Shown piece after piece: positions 36,767 to 46,802 of a stretch of 64,000 nt of DNA. The DNA lies in contig CM077645.1 in NCBI GenBank assembly GCA_039707465.1, forward strand, positions 143,469,503-143,533,502. The letters run 5' to 3'. Below the pieces are notes generated by a model. The model was given only the letters and a program-made list of their open reading frames with translations. It was not told the DNA's origin and searched no databases. Both the position numbers and the translations under genes were made by a program. The stretch's first letter is position 1, and each line of letters opens with the position of its first letter. The DNA is from Rhabdophis nuchalis. Lineage: Eukaryota > Chordata > Lepidosauria > Squamata > Natricidae.

Positions 36767-36901
36767 CAGGGGTCCCCAACCTTTGCAACTTTAAGTCTGA
36801 AGGACTTCAGCTCCCAGACTTCTCCAGCCAGCAAAGCTGGCTGGAGAATTCTGGGAGCTGAAGTCCTTCAGGCTTAAAGTTGTAAAGGTTGGGGACCCCT
36901 G
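36767..36901. mobile_element. Palindromic hAT MITE, 135 bp
   Basis: It starts CAGGGGTCCCCAACCTTTGC and ends with its reverse. Arms are about 60 bases with few mismatches, with CCAGCCAGC/GCTGGCTGG at the centre. Perfect 8-bp duplication CCCTAAAG at 36759-36766 and 36902-36909. Same family as 26088-26193 but with the longer centre. Confidence 0.92.
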
Positions 36902-36909
36902 CCCTAAAG

Positions 36910-38220
36910 TCCCAGATCTGAGGGGAGAGGAAAGGAGATGTGGGGATACACAAGAGCAAGAATCTGCTTTAAAAAAAAACAAATTTTTTTTATCTACAGT
37001 AGCTATGAAATCTTCAATGCTCAAACTGCACTTTAAAATCAGGTTGATCATTCCTATAATTAAAGATTATTTGGCACCTAAATAAATGGAACCATTCTAT
37101 ATTTCATTTCCAGAGTCAAGTATTTGGTACTATACAACTTTAAACTCTTTACAATATACAAAGACCAAACGGAATACCTGATGTTCCTGTCAAGTCAGGA
37201 AGGAGAGACAAAAGTGACTGAGACATTTTGATTTAAAGAGCTGAACTGAGTTTATCAGAGACCAAGTCTCTTAGTGAAAGTAAATATATTATGAGGCAAT
37301 AGTAAAGAGGCAGTAGCATGGAATCATTTTTAGTAGGCTAATAAAAAGAATCATCAATATTCTTTAGCAAATGTAATTCTGAAAGTTGTAGTGTTTTATA
37401 AAATGTGGCTATTGATTGTAAAAGTTATTTTATGGTCACATCAGCAGGAGTTTATTTAATTTGTATTTGTTTGTTTGAATTATATCACACCTTTTCTTGA
37501 GGTACTAAGCAAACATGCATACCACTTCTTCCATTTTTCCTTATAACAACAACCCTGTGTTGTACATTGGGCTGACAGATAGTTACTTGCCCAAAGACCT
37601 AGAAAACCTCTGTGGTTAAGAATGGATTTAAATCAGGATCACCCCTGATTTAATGTCGAAGACATTAGCTTTTATCCTTGTATTGTGACTTAATTGCACA
37701 AGATGGCTAGGGAGAATTATAGAATAAATGAATGGTCACGATTTAGAGAGGATTTTTATAGCAAGAATAGTGGATTGGTAGAGTAGGATTTATGGGTATA
37801 GAGCCATGTGATTTGATCAGCAAGTATGTTTGACTACTAGTTGCCTTACAATAACAGCAAAGAAGTGACTTCCTTCCTCTAAATTACACTGCTGAAATGA
37901 AGCCATCTGGGGGTAACTAGCAATTGACTGCTGTGGGGAAAGATTGTGAGTTGATCAATGAACTTGAATTTGATTTTGTAACAAGAAAGCAAACCTGTCT
38001 ATAATCCTCTTCAGAGCAAGACATTTCAACAAATTCTTTTCAGTACTAATGATAGCCACAATCTTCACCATCTGTCATACAGTTCTTCAGATATTAATAA
38101 AGTATTAACCTACAAATCCTTTTGACACAGTGCCTCTTTCTATGGAGAACAAGTTCTGTTTGTTTTTGAGGCATTTTATTCCATAGAAATGTCTGTAATA
38201 AATGTAACTATATAGCAGTG
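36910..38220. other. Mostly unique; MIR-like fragment at 37450-37690
   Basis: The segment 37450-37690 has the pattern 'atatcacaccttttcttgagg', 'caaccctgtgttg', 'gttacttgcccaaagacc', like reptilian MIR-type repeats. The rest was not recognised. Confidence 0.4.
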
Positions 38221-38558
38221 AAAGGGACGCTCAGTGGCTAAGACGCTGAGCTTGTCGATCAGAAAGGTCAGCAGTTCAAATCCCTAGTGTCGTGTAACAG
38301 AGTGAGCTCCCATTGCTTGTCCCAGCTTCTGCCAACCTAGCAGTTCGAAAGCATGTAAAAATGGAAGTAAAAAAATAGGGACCACCTTGGTGGGAAGGTA
38401 ACAGCATTCCATGGGCCCTCAGTGTTTAGTCATGCCGGCCACATGATCATGGAGACATCTTCTGACAGCGCTGGCTCTTCAGCTTTGAAACTGAGATGAG
38501 CACCTCTCCCTAGAGTTGGGAATGACTAACACATACACTATGTGCTTTACTTTTACCT
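38221..38558 (+). mobile_element. Sauria-type SINE, full length
   Basis: tRNA-like head with 'gctcagtggctaagacgctg' and a decayed B-box (GTTCAAATCCC), SINE body, and tail 'gctttacttttacc'. Flanks TATATAGCAGTG / TATTTAGGAGTG form a 12-bp duplication with two differences. Matches 23741-24080 along its length. Confidence 0.88.
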
Positions 38559-39538
38559 TATTTAGGAGTGGAGGAGGAATCAGGAATTATTTGTCTAGGA
38601 TCTGAGATCCTTTGTCCCACAGAGAGACAAAAGGGTACTATACATTAAGCCCGGTGTTTAGTAAAGGATGGGAAATTTCTACTTGTTCATGAAACCTAGA
38701 AAGAAGGGATAAAACAATGGAGAATTGAAGATGATGATGTCCTATTCTTCTTTGTCACATAATAACAAAAACTGAAAAGGAAGCAAAAACCCCATCTTTA
38801 GTATGGAGATGAAGGACCCCCAAGGTTGTTGGAATCTTACAACCTTGGCTGCATTGTCAGTACATTGAAGTAGACAAGTCAGGAAAATGACTTCACAAGG
38901 ACAACTGTAATTCTACCTTATTGTTGTAGGATTTAACATCAGAATCTTGAATGCCTGGCAGTGTTTCTCTCTCTCTCTCTCTCTCTCCCCACTCACATAC
39001 CAATGAGAATCAATATGGGGCAATTTTAAGTTTCTTTCTCAAACCCCCCCCCCTCTCTTTTGGAACTGAACTAATATGTATGTAATCCCTTTGCATTCCT
39101 TCTTGAAGGTTGTCTTTTGAACTCCTCTACATTTACTCAGGGATGGCAGGGAAGCATCTAGTTGGCAATGTTTCCTCATGAACACCACAACTGATCTGCT
39201 CCTTTGTAAGAAGCATTGTTTTATGTTCTTTCCTGCCTGGTATCACTTATCCTTCCCTACATTCACCCTCGCCCATCGTCTTTTTACCAGCTATAGCTTT
39301 TTGATCATTGTTTATCAGTACAGCAGCATTGTCAGGTTCTTGGCAGCTGTCTAAAACTGTAAGTGATTTTTTTTCCCCCAAGCCCTCACGAGTTCTTTAG
39401 CAAGATTGAGACAAATGAGATAGAAGTACAAGAATTCGCACAACAGTTTTTTTTTTTATTTAGAACCAATGTAACTCCAGATACACCAGGCCAGAAACTT
39501 TCTGGTTTTCTTTTTTAGAGTCTTCCTATGATCTAGTA
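38559..39538. other. Unique DNA
   Basis: Contains a short (TC)n run at 38967-38990. Nothing else recognised. Confidence 0.4.
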
Positions 39539-39673
39539 CAGGGATGTCCAAACTTGGAAACTTTAAGACTTGTGGACTTCAACTCCCAGAATTCCCCAGC
39601 CAGCTATGCTGGCTGGGGAATTCTGGGAGTTGAAGTCCACAAGTCTTAAAGTTCCCAAGTTTGGACATCCCTG
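39539..39673. mobile_element. Palindromic hAT MITE, 135 bp
   Basis: It starts CAGGGATGTCCAAACTTGG. The arms are near-perfect inverted copies of about 62 bases around a CCAGCTATGCTGG centre. Perfect 8-bp duplication ATCTAGTA at 39531-39538 and 39674-39681. A sister subfamily to 36767-36901: ends and centre resemble each other, arms differ. Confidence 0.92.
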
Positions 39674-41479
39674 ATCTAGTAGATATCTTCACTCATAATG
39701 AAAAATCTTGGTCCCAACTATCTGCATAACCATTGCCCGAATGTTTGTCAATCTGAACCAACGTTCATAAGTATTTTAGGGATTCAGCATTAACTTGCTT
39801 GTGTTCTATTTGTGACAAAAAGAGCATGATTAAAGTGTACCACACAGTTTTTCCCTAACTCAGCAGGTTTTATTGACATTTTCAAATTTGTTGGGCCCTT
39901 TGAAAAAAACAATGTCTGGTTCCATTTTGCTTTCCAACTTAGTTTTCTCATCTTTCTCATTTCATCTAACACCACATAAATAACAAACAAACAATATGTG
40001 GAGAAATCACAGCCAAACCAGTTGTTCTGGAATAGAAGAGAGAGTGAAAAAACTTTTTAAATAATTAGTTGACGCTGTAGAACATAACATTCTTCATTAT
40101 GACTGAATTGGCTGACATTTTTCACTGAATATTTCAAGCAAGTGGCTCAGGGTCTGAAAGATTTTGGCCAAAAGGAAAGTCATTGGAAATTCTTGTAAAA
40201 TAAATTAAATGCACTTTCTCTCATTTCATTCAGGTATTTTCATCTGCCCTAATTCATATTGAAAGGCTGTTGGTACCAGTGACGAAGGGGAGAATATAGA
40301 GAGATTGAATACATTGGGGGCAGGGGGTGTCTTAAGGCCTGTATGCATTTAAAGTCAGTGGGCTTTTTTCTGTGTGTGGTCAAAGTTGTGTGGACTTGAG
40401 ATTCATAGCGAGAAAAAGATGAATATGTCTTATTCGGTAGAAGTATAGAGTAAGCATAACAAAGGGTTTCAATAACTGATCTAGAATTGAGAGGGAATCA
40501 TTCCCTAAGATCAGATTTATGATTTGGGGGTATGATTTATGATTTAGATCTTAGATTCCTCAGCTTGCAATTCTCTAAAACAGCGATTTGCAGTTCATCT
40601 AGAGCAGCCATAATTCCAGGGGCATTATCCACCAGTTCCAAAGATTGAAAACTACAGTATATGCAACATAACAGAAGCTTTAATTAAAGTTTTATTAAAT
40701 CCTTAGTACAGATAGAAAAAAGGGATGGATTCTCCAGTTTTGTTCCCTGATCACCATATTGATGGAAAAGCGCTAACATAAAATTAATTTTTATTAGATT
40801 GAACATGGTTATCGCTTTATATGATTGGAAACATTGGCTGCATAGAATTCTCAATCACATGAATCACTGTAACCATGAGGATAAACATTTTATTCCTGTG
40901 TCCCTACAGGCTGTGCTTTTTATATATCTGAACTGAGCTGTGAAACTTTTAGAAAAAAAAGACACAAAGAGGAATAGATTAGCCAGTAATTGCTTTTTAC
41001 TACCTAAGTAAATAGCTCCATTAATCATGCATGCATATGGAGTGCATCTTACCTTTGCTCTGCTAATTAATCAAACCAAGTAAAAGATAATAATGATAAT
41101 GTTGAAAGCATTGGCTCCTGTGATACCAGCAAACATTGGGCATCAAGCACAGCAAGGGATTGAAAGTTACTGCACTGATTCACATTAGCATGCAAACTAC
41201 CCCATGTTTAGCATTTGGCAGGAATGAGAAAATAGTGCACACAATAAGGCAGCTGATTTTTTTTTTTTTAAAGCTGGTATAATCCATTTAATCAAAATTA
41301 ATCTTTTGCTGATTTATTTAGTTTTGCTTATTTAAAACTTTTACATACTTGCCCATCTTATAGCCAACTCTGGGCAGCTCTGAATCAAAAGGTAAACAGA
41401 GAAACATAAAAACCATAAGAAAACTATAAAACTAAACACATTAAAAACAACATAATCTGGTGCTAAGTCATAGTCTCTT
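39674..41479. other. Unique DNA with candidate regulatory stretch
   Basis: No repeat recognised. The part at about 40980-41250 carries clustered homeodomain- and POU-like words (ATGCATGCATATG, CTAATTAATCA, ATTAGCATGCAAA) in otherwise complex sequence. This is suggestive only. Confidence 0.4.
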
Positions 41480-41985
41480 CCCCCAGCACTTGGGTGATTG
41501 TCAGTGCATTACAGAATGCTAGGAGAGTCAAGACCTAAAACACTTCAAAGGGAAGAATGTTCTATACGACAGGGGCCTTCCATTGAAAAGATACACTTCC
41601 TAGCAGGATCCAATCTTGGTCACCAGAAGTTTAGTCTTCCAAACTTTAAACTCATGCTGGAGCCCATCCTCTCTACCGGAATGTGTGTTTTGGGCTATTG
41701 TAGACATTTCTGTGGTGCCTGGTTGAGTGTGGCCTTTGTTGGTTGATAGATGGCCAGCTATTAAGTTACTTCCTAGCATCCATCAGATGGCAATGTTTAA
41801 GGGAAAGGACTAGGAGCAGGCCCGCACTATCTAACCTGGTAGGATTATTAGATATCCTTAGGGAAAGGCAGTCCCATAGATGCTTAGCTCTGTGCCATAT
41901 AAGCCTTTAAAATTGATGTCCAGCATTTTGAATTGCACTCAGAAAGGACCTGGAAAGCAAGGCAGCTCACACAACAGAAGTGCTA
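41480..41985 (-). mobile_element. Old L2-like LINE fragment, minus strand
   Basis: Blocks in the antisense L2 order are recognisable: 'gttctatacgacaggggcc' near 41560, 'gaaagatacacttc' region, 'gccatataagcctttaaaattgatg' near 41894, 'cattttgaattgcactcagaaa' near 41923. Heavily diverged, no frame. Confidence 0.55.
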
Positions 41986-42107
41986 ATATAATTGAATCAT
42001 TTGTATTTCATCATGAAATATTTTTCTGGCAGTAAATTCTACTCTTTTCAGTAGAGGTTGTTCTTAGTAGAATACAGATTTCATGCAATAATTAAGATCC
42101 TCTAGAG

Positions 42108-42313
42108 CAGGGGTCCCCAACCTCTGGGCCGCGGACCGGTGCCGGTCCGTGGCTTGATAATAACCGGGCTGGAGTGAGCCTTGGGTTCTATGTGACCGCC
42201 GAACACGCGCGCTGCCCACGTGACTCGACTCACCCACCGGAGGCTCCCACCGGTCCGCGGAATTTTTTTTACGTGAAACCAGTCCCTGGTGCCAAAAAGG
42301 TTGGGGACCCCTG
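42108..42313. mobile_element. hAT MITE, 206 bp, perfect 8-bp duplication
   Basis: Ends CAGGGGTCCCCAACCTCTGG and AAAAAGGTTGGGGACCCCTG, flanked by CTCTAGAG at 42100-42107 and 42314-42321. The interior is GC-rich (CCGCGGACCGGTGCCGGTCC). CpG content is high against the AT-rich flanks, so the insertion may be fairly recent. Non-coding. Confidence 0.92.
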
Positions 42314-42628
42314 CTCTAGAGTCTAGAATTTGTAGAATCTTCCCTTCTTTTCTGAAAAGATTGGTGCCCACATTTGGTTATTGTTGACAGTGTTTTTTAT
42401 TTCCCTTGAACTACTCAGCATACAGCTTTTATCAACAATAAAATTTCAAAAATGGCCATCTTGTTAATGGAATTATATAGAGTCCAGAATATGGCTGCTT
42501 CTGTGCCATTCCAGCTGGCAGCATGCCTTTGTCATAGTTGCCATCACTTTGATACCTACTACTAGGACAATAGAAGGACCCACTACAAGGACATCTGGAA
42601 GAGTTATCGACAAGGTCATGGTGACCTT

Positions 42629-42629
<1 letters not shown>
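42314..42629. other. Unique DNA
   Basis: No recognised repeat. Confidence 0.4.

Positions 42630-42662
<33 letters not shown>
42630..42662. repeat. (GT)n microsatellite
   Basis: About 14 GT units next to the retrozyme-like block. Confidence 0.95.
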
Positions 42663-42865
42663 CACTTTGCTCCACAACACCCTGTTAGGCCCCAATTAAG
42701 GGAGGAGACATGCTGTTTCCTTTTCAGCTTTTCGGCTCATCACCAGAGACCATCTAGACAGAAAGCCATGAGTTCCGTTGTTGTGTAATTTTTTTATATG
42801 TGTGTTAGGTTTTTTGAGTTGATCAATAAATAAATCAGGGAGACTAATATAGATCTATTTCTAGC

Positions 42866-42946
42866 TTTTTAGCCTTACTGGGATTCGAACCGGGTCTGTA
42901 TTACATGCTAGGCAGATGCCTTAACCACTTGAGCCACCAGGTTCTC
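42866..42946 (-). other. tRNA-like domain of the retrozyme-like unit
   Basis: On the minus strand: A-box-like TGGCTCAAGTGG, a CTGCCTAGCATG stretch in the anticodon-arm position, and B-box GGTTCGAATCCC. It is followed directly by 'agtaagg' and a hammerhead fold whose 5' half has been lost (GAAA box intact at 42858-42861). Confidence 0.7.
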
Positions 42947-43184
42947 TTCCTTCTCTTCCTGCTCAGCTGAGACAGGAGGATAAGTATATACTTTGTTCCA
43001 CAACACCCTGTTAGGCCCCAATTAAGGGAGGAGACATACTGTTTCCTTTTCTGCCTTTCGGCTCATCAGTAAGGCTTTCTGTCTAGATGGTCTTCTGGTG
43101 ATGAGCCGAAAGGCAGAAAAGGAATAATACTTTGTTATGGAACAAAGTATATACTTATCCTCCTGTCTCAGCTGAGCAGGAAGA

Positions 43185-43256
43185 GAACCTGGTGGCTCAA
43201 GTGGTTAAGGCATCTGCCTAGCATGTAATACAGCCCCAGTTCGAATCCCAGTAAGG
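43185..43256 (+). other. tRNA-like domain of the retrozyme-like unit
   Basis: 'ggtggctcaagtggttaagg' (A-box), 'catctgcctagcatgtaata', and B-box AGTTCGAATCCC lead into 'agtaagggtat' and the hammerhead fold at 43261. No introns or clear acceptor pairing. It may act as an internal RNA polymerase III promoter. Confidence 0.7.
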
Positions 43257-43260
43257 GTAT

Positions 43261-43307
43261 GGCTAGCTGATGTGAGCTAAAAAGCTCGAGATAGATCTAT
43301 ACTAGTC
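43261..43307 (+). ncRNA. Hammerhead ribozyme fold, type I, two core changes
   Basis: Stem I pairs GGCTAG (43261-43266) with CTAGTC (43302-43307), with one G-U. The core strand is CTGATGT (43267-43273; standard CUGANGA, so A9 is changed). Stem II is GAGCT (43274-43278) with AGCTC (43283-43287) around AAAA. The second core strand is GAGA (43288-43291; standard GAAA). Stem III is A-TAG (43291-43294) with CTA-T (43297-43300) around AT. The predicted cleavage site is after A43301 (AUA, fits NUH). The sister copy at 43725-43769 has the complementary intact boxes. Confidence 0.7.
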
Positions 43308-43649
43308 TCCCTGATTTATTTATTGATCAGCTCAAAAAACCTAACGTATAGATATATATATATAAAACTAACTAACATATATGTGTGTGTGTGTGTTAGC
43401 TTTATGAGCTGATCAATAAATATATAATTGTTCCACAACACCCTGTTAGGGCCCCAATTAAGGGAGGAGACATACTGTTTCCTTTTCTGCCTTTCGGCTC
43501 ATCACCAGAGACCATCTAGACAGAAAACCATGAGTTCCATTGTGTGATTTTTTTAATATGTGTGTTAGTTTTATGAGCTGATCAATAAATATAATTGTGG
43601 AACAATTATAGATACTTATCCTCCTGTCTCAGCTGATGCAATAAGAGAA

Positions 43650-43720
43650 CCTGGCTGGCTGAATGGCTAAAGGCTCTTGCCTGATATGCAATACAGCCCC
43701 AGTTCAAATCCCAGTAAGGG
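43650..43720 (+). other. tRNA-like domain, diverged copy
   Basis: 'tggctgaatggctaaagg', 'cttgcctgatatgc' and AGTTCAAATCCC correspond to the A-box, anticodon-arm and B-box parts of the copy at 43185-43256. It leads into the hammerhead fold at 43725. Confidence 0.65.
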
Positions 43721-43724
43721 TATA

Positions 43725-43769
43725 GCTAGCTGATGAGAGCTAAAAAGCTCAAAATAGATCTATACTAGT
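43725..43769 (+). ncRNA. Hammerhead ribozyme fold, type I, one core change
   Basis: Stem I pairs GCTAG (43725-43729) with CTAGT (43765-43769). The first core strand is a perfect CTGATGA (43730-43736). Stem II is GAGCT/AGCTC around AAAA (43737-43750). The second core strand is AAAA (43751-43754) where GAAA is required, so G12 is lost. Stem III is A-TAG with CTA-T around AT (43754-43763); cleavage would follow A43764. Catalytic G12 is essential in known hammerheads, so this copy should be inactive. Confidence 0.7.
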
Positions 43770-43781
43770 CTCCCTGATTTG

Positions 43782-45136
43782 ATTGATGATCTCTGGAGGG
43801 CCAGAGATGGGGGTTGTTCCTCCATCCTGGTCCTATTAGACCTCTCGGCGGCTTTCGATACTATCGACCATGGTATCCTATTGCATCGGCTGGGGGGGTT
43901 GGGGGTGGGAGGTACCGTTTTACGGTGGTTCTCCTCCTACCTCTCTGGCCGATCGCAATTTGTGTTGGCAGGGGGGCAGAGGTCGACCTCGAGACCCCTC
44001 ACATGTGGGGTGCCTCAGGGGTCGGTCCTCTCGCCCCTCCTGTTTAACACATATATGAAGCCGCTGGGTGAGATCATCCGTGGTTTTGGGGTAGAGTACC
44101 ATCTATACGCTGATGACACTCAGTTGTATATATCTACCCCAAACCACCCCAACGATGCCGTAGCGGTGATGTGCCAGTGCCTGGAAGCCGTGCGGATCTG
44201 GATGGGAAGTAACGGACTCAGGCTCAACCCGACCAAGACCGAGTGGCTGTGGTTTCCGGCTGCCCGATTCAACCAGCTCACTCCATTGCTGGCCATAGGG
44301 GGCGAACATCTTGCCCCTGTGGATGGGGCGCGCAATTTGGGTGTCCTCCTGGATGCCTGGCTGTCCATGGAAGATCAGGTGACAGCCGTGGCCAGGAGGG
44401 CGTTTTACCAGGTTCGCCTGGTTCGTCAATTGCGCCCCCTATTGGATCGGGACGCCCTTCGCACAGTCACTCACGCGCTCGTGACATCCCGACTGGACTA
44501 TTGTAACTCTCTCTACATGGGGCTTCCCTTGAGTTGCACCCGGAGACTTCAGCTAGTCCAGAACGCAGCCGCGCGAGCAATTATGGGAACCGTCAGGTCT
44601 ACCCATGTAACACCGCTCTTGCGCGAGCTGCACTGGCTACCTGTCGTCTTCCGGGTGCGCTTCACGGTGTTAATTATCATCTTTAAAGCGCTCCATGGCT
44701 CGGGACCTAGCTATCTGCGGGATCGGATCCTGCCTCATACATCCTCACGGCCGATTCGCTCCCACAGAGAGGGACTTCTCCGGGTGCCGTCCACTAGACT
44801 TTGTCAGCGGGCGACGCCCAGGGGAAGGGCTCTCTCTGTGGCGGGCCCGGCCCTCTGGAACGACCTTCCCCCCGATATTAGGACGACCACGGACCTCCGC
44901 TCCTTCCGTCTTAAATTAAAAACTCATCTTTTCTGTCTGGCCGGCCTGGGATAGTCTCTCTGTCTCTGGGGTTTTATTGGGTAGTTTTTAGTATAGTTTA
45001 GTTTTAATGGGGAATTTTAGCGCAGGTTAGGTTTAATTTGTTTTTAAGAAATGTCTGTATATTTTTATTGTTTTTATTCTACCTGTGCACCGCCCCGAGT
45101 CCCTATGGGGAGAGGGAGCGGTTATACAAATATTAA

Positions 45137-45137
<1 letters not shown>
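43782..45137 (+). mobile_element. L2-like LINE, 5'-truncated, open RT frame of 391 codons
   Basis: The frame is open from about 43779 to the stop at 44954. It contains LDLSAAFDTIDHGILL, the SSYLSGRSQFVLAGGQRSTS block, GVPQGSVLSPLLFNTYM, catalytic LYADDTQLYIS, RLNPTKTEW, LDYCNSLYMGLPL, LQLVQNAAARAIMG, HVTPLLRELHWLPVVFRVRF, FKALHGSGPSYL, RSHREGLLRVPS, and the LWNDLPPD end. All active-site residues of the RT palm that can be seen are present. The 3' UTR runs to a hairpin (45088-45121) and a (TTA)n tail. No stop or frameshift implies a recent insertion. It begins mid-RT, so it is dead on arrival. Confidence 0.93.

Positions 45138-45231
<94 letters not shown>
45138..45231. repeat. (TTA)n tail microsatellite of L2
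   Basis: About 31 uninterrupted TTA units joined directly to the L2 3' hairpin. Confidence 0.97.
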
Positions 45232-45232
<1 letters not shown>

Positions 45233-45234
45233 AT

Positions 45235-45291
45235 ATACATACACATACACACACACACACATGCATGCATACACACACACGCATGCATACA
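45235..45291. repeat. (AC)n / ATGC compound microsatellite
   Basis: ACATACAC runs with GCATGCAT interruptions between two L2 copies. Confidence 0.9.
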
Positions 45292-45742
45292 TGGCTCGGG
45301 GCCTAGCTATATACGAGACCGCCTCCTGCCCCATACATCCCTTCACCCGATCCGCTCCCACAGAGAGGGTCTTCTTCGGGTGCCGTCGGCCGGGCAATGC
45401 CGGTTGGCGACACCCAGAGGAAGGGCCTTCTCTGTGGCGGGCCCGGCCCTCTGGAACGACCTACCCCCCGACCTTCGCACAATCTTGGACCTCCGCCTCT
45501 TCCGCCAACGTCTTATTCCAACAAGCCGGCCTAGGATAGCCCCCCGTTTCTGACTTTTTAAGGAAATTTGTAATTTGGTAGGGTTTTTAATATTGGGTTT
45601 TTAGCACGGGTTAATGAATTTAATTACATTTTAATTGATATTTATTATATTTTGTGTTTTTAAGATGCCTGTGCGCCACCCTGGGTCCTAACAAGGAGAA
45701 GGGCGGGGTATAAATTTAATAAAATAAATAAATAAAATACAT
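45292..45742 (+). mobile_element. L2-like LINE 3' end, second subfamily
   Basis: In the right frame it reads GSGPSYIRDRLLPHTS, RSHREGLLRVPSAGQC, LATPRGRAFSVAGPALWNDL, then PPDLRTILDLRLFRQRL. The 3' UTR ends 'tgcgccaccctgggtcct...agggcggggtataaattt' with an AAATA tail. This tail differs from the TTA-tailed copy just upstream, so two L2 subfamilies lie side by side in the same direction. Confidence 0.9.
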
Positions 45743-45790
45743 ACATACAGTTTCTCACTCAGCTATACTAGGAGGGATAACCAAGTCTAT

Positions 45791-46033
45791 GAGCCATGGT
45801 AGTGCAGTGGCTAGAGTGCACTACTGCAGGCTACTTCTGCTGACTGCCAACTGCCTGCAATTCGGCAGATCGAATCTCACCCAGGCTCAAGGTTGACTCA
45901 GCCTTTCATCCTTCTGAGCTAGGTAAAATGAGGACCCAAATTGTTGGGGGCAATGTACTGACTCTGTAAACCGCTTAGAGAGGGCTGTGAAGCACTGTAA
46001 AGTGGTGTATAAGTTTAAGTGCTACTGATATTG
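45791..46033 (+). mobile_element. tRNA-derived SINE (family 2), nearly complete
   Basis: tRNA-like head with TAGTGCAGTGG and AGATCGAATCTC, then the body 'gttgactcagcctttcatcc', 'taaaatgaggacccaaattg', 'gttgggggcaatgtactgac', 'aaaccgcttagagagggctg', and tail 'aagtttaagtgctactg'. This is the best-preserved copy in the window. It resembles snake SINEs I have seen, but I cannot give the family name with certainty. Confidence 0.8.
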
Positions 46034-46194
46034 TTACCATTCAGTTATCACATGTTTGTTTCATTCTACAGTATTTCTATATTAAGAAAATTTGGCCAGA
46101 AAAAAAGCATAAAATCCAATAAACTTTCCAAATATGCATACATTCAACGAGTGATTCTTTCTAATATATTTTTACATAATTTCCTAACGTACAA

Positions 46195-46673
46195 ACCATA
46201 TTTTTTAGAGTATAAGACACACATTTTCCCTCAAAAAAGAGGCTGAAAATCTGGGTGCGTCTTGTACACTGAATACAGCATTTTTTGCCTGCCAAAACCC
46301 TGCCCCCTTTACCAAAATGCCCATGCATAGCCTCTAGGAAGCTTTCAGAATGCTCCTGGAGGCTGGGGAGGGCAGAAATGAGTGAAAAAGCAGGCCTATT
46401 TTTGCTCAATTCCACTCTTCAAACCTCCTAAAGGCTATTCATACTAATTTTTTTTGACACAAAACGGGCCATTTTTTGCTTGTTTGGGGGGGGGGCACCC
46501 CACAGGAAGACTCTACAAGTCTCCTAAAGGCTATTCGTGCCTTTTTTTTAAAAAAAAAATGGGCCTGTTTTCATGAAAAATGGGCCATTTTGGGGAGGTC
46601 TTTTTTTTTTTTCCTCTTCAAAATCTTGGTGTGTCTTATACTCTGGTGCGTCTTATACTCCAAAAAATATGGT
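46195..46673. mobile_element. DNA MITE with 'ACCATATTTTTTAGAGTATAAG' type ends
   Basis: It starts ACCATATTTTTTAGAGTAT and ends ATACTCCAAAAAATATGGT, an inverted pair of about 28 bases. The GTGTGTCTTATACTC block is repeated near the right end. Interior has 'ggaggctgggga' and 'aaaatgggcc' stretches. Target duplication unclear, so the superfamily is undecided. Confidence 0.7.
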
Positions 46674-46714
46674 ACTTGTGCATGTTTTGAGTCATACCAC
46701 AATATTCAGAATAA

Positions 46715-46802
46715 TGCACACAAACATATACATACATATATACATACATATACGGACATGCATACACACACACATACAAATATACATGCATGCATACATA
46801 TA
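46715..46802. repeat. (ACAT)n-type low-complexity
   Basis: ACATACAT, CACACA and GCATGCAT mixed run. Confidence 0.85.

Larger units (their letters stand above)
42663..43781. mobile_element. Retrozyme-like block: tRNA-like plus hammerhead units, inverted and tandem
   Basis: Four segments of one repeat family alternate in orientation: minus (42663-43070), plus (43093-43345), minus (43385-43600), plus (43600-43781). A unit contains, in order, a 'ggcctaacagggtgttgtgg' stretch, a 'cctcctgtctcagctga' stretch, a tRNA-like domain, a hammerhead-type fold and an AT-rich 'tgatttatttattgatcag' segment. In the first minus segment the same word (TCGGCTCAT) recurs at 42732 and 43058, so unit length is about 326 bp and at least 1.3 units are in tandem. 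No protein is encoded. The L2 at 43782 interrupts or follows the last unit. I know of no name for this family. Confidence 0.7.

Noticed and set aside
43045..43120. GATGAGCCGAAAGGC hairpins as a second hammerhead
   Set aside because: They resemble stem II of a hammerhead, but an extra A precedes the GAAA box, the first core strand is GTGATGA in most copies, and no stem I can be drawn. The one CTGATGA arises at an inversion junction.
43185..43256. Functional tRNA gene
   Set aside because: A- and B-box words are present, but acceptor pairing is poor, the anticodon arm is irregular and the block is repeated inside a transposable unit.
45051..45397. Poly-Leu, poly-Tyr and poly-Asn frames
   Set aside because: Three reading frames of the (TTA)n tail of an L2 element.
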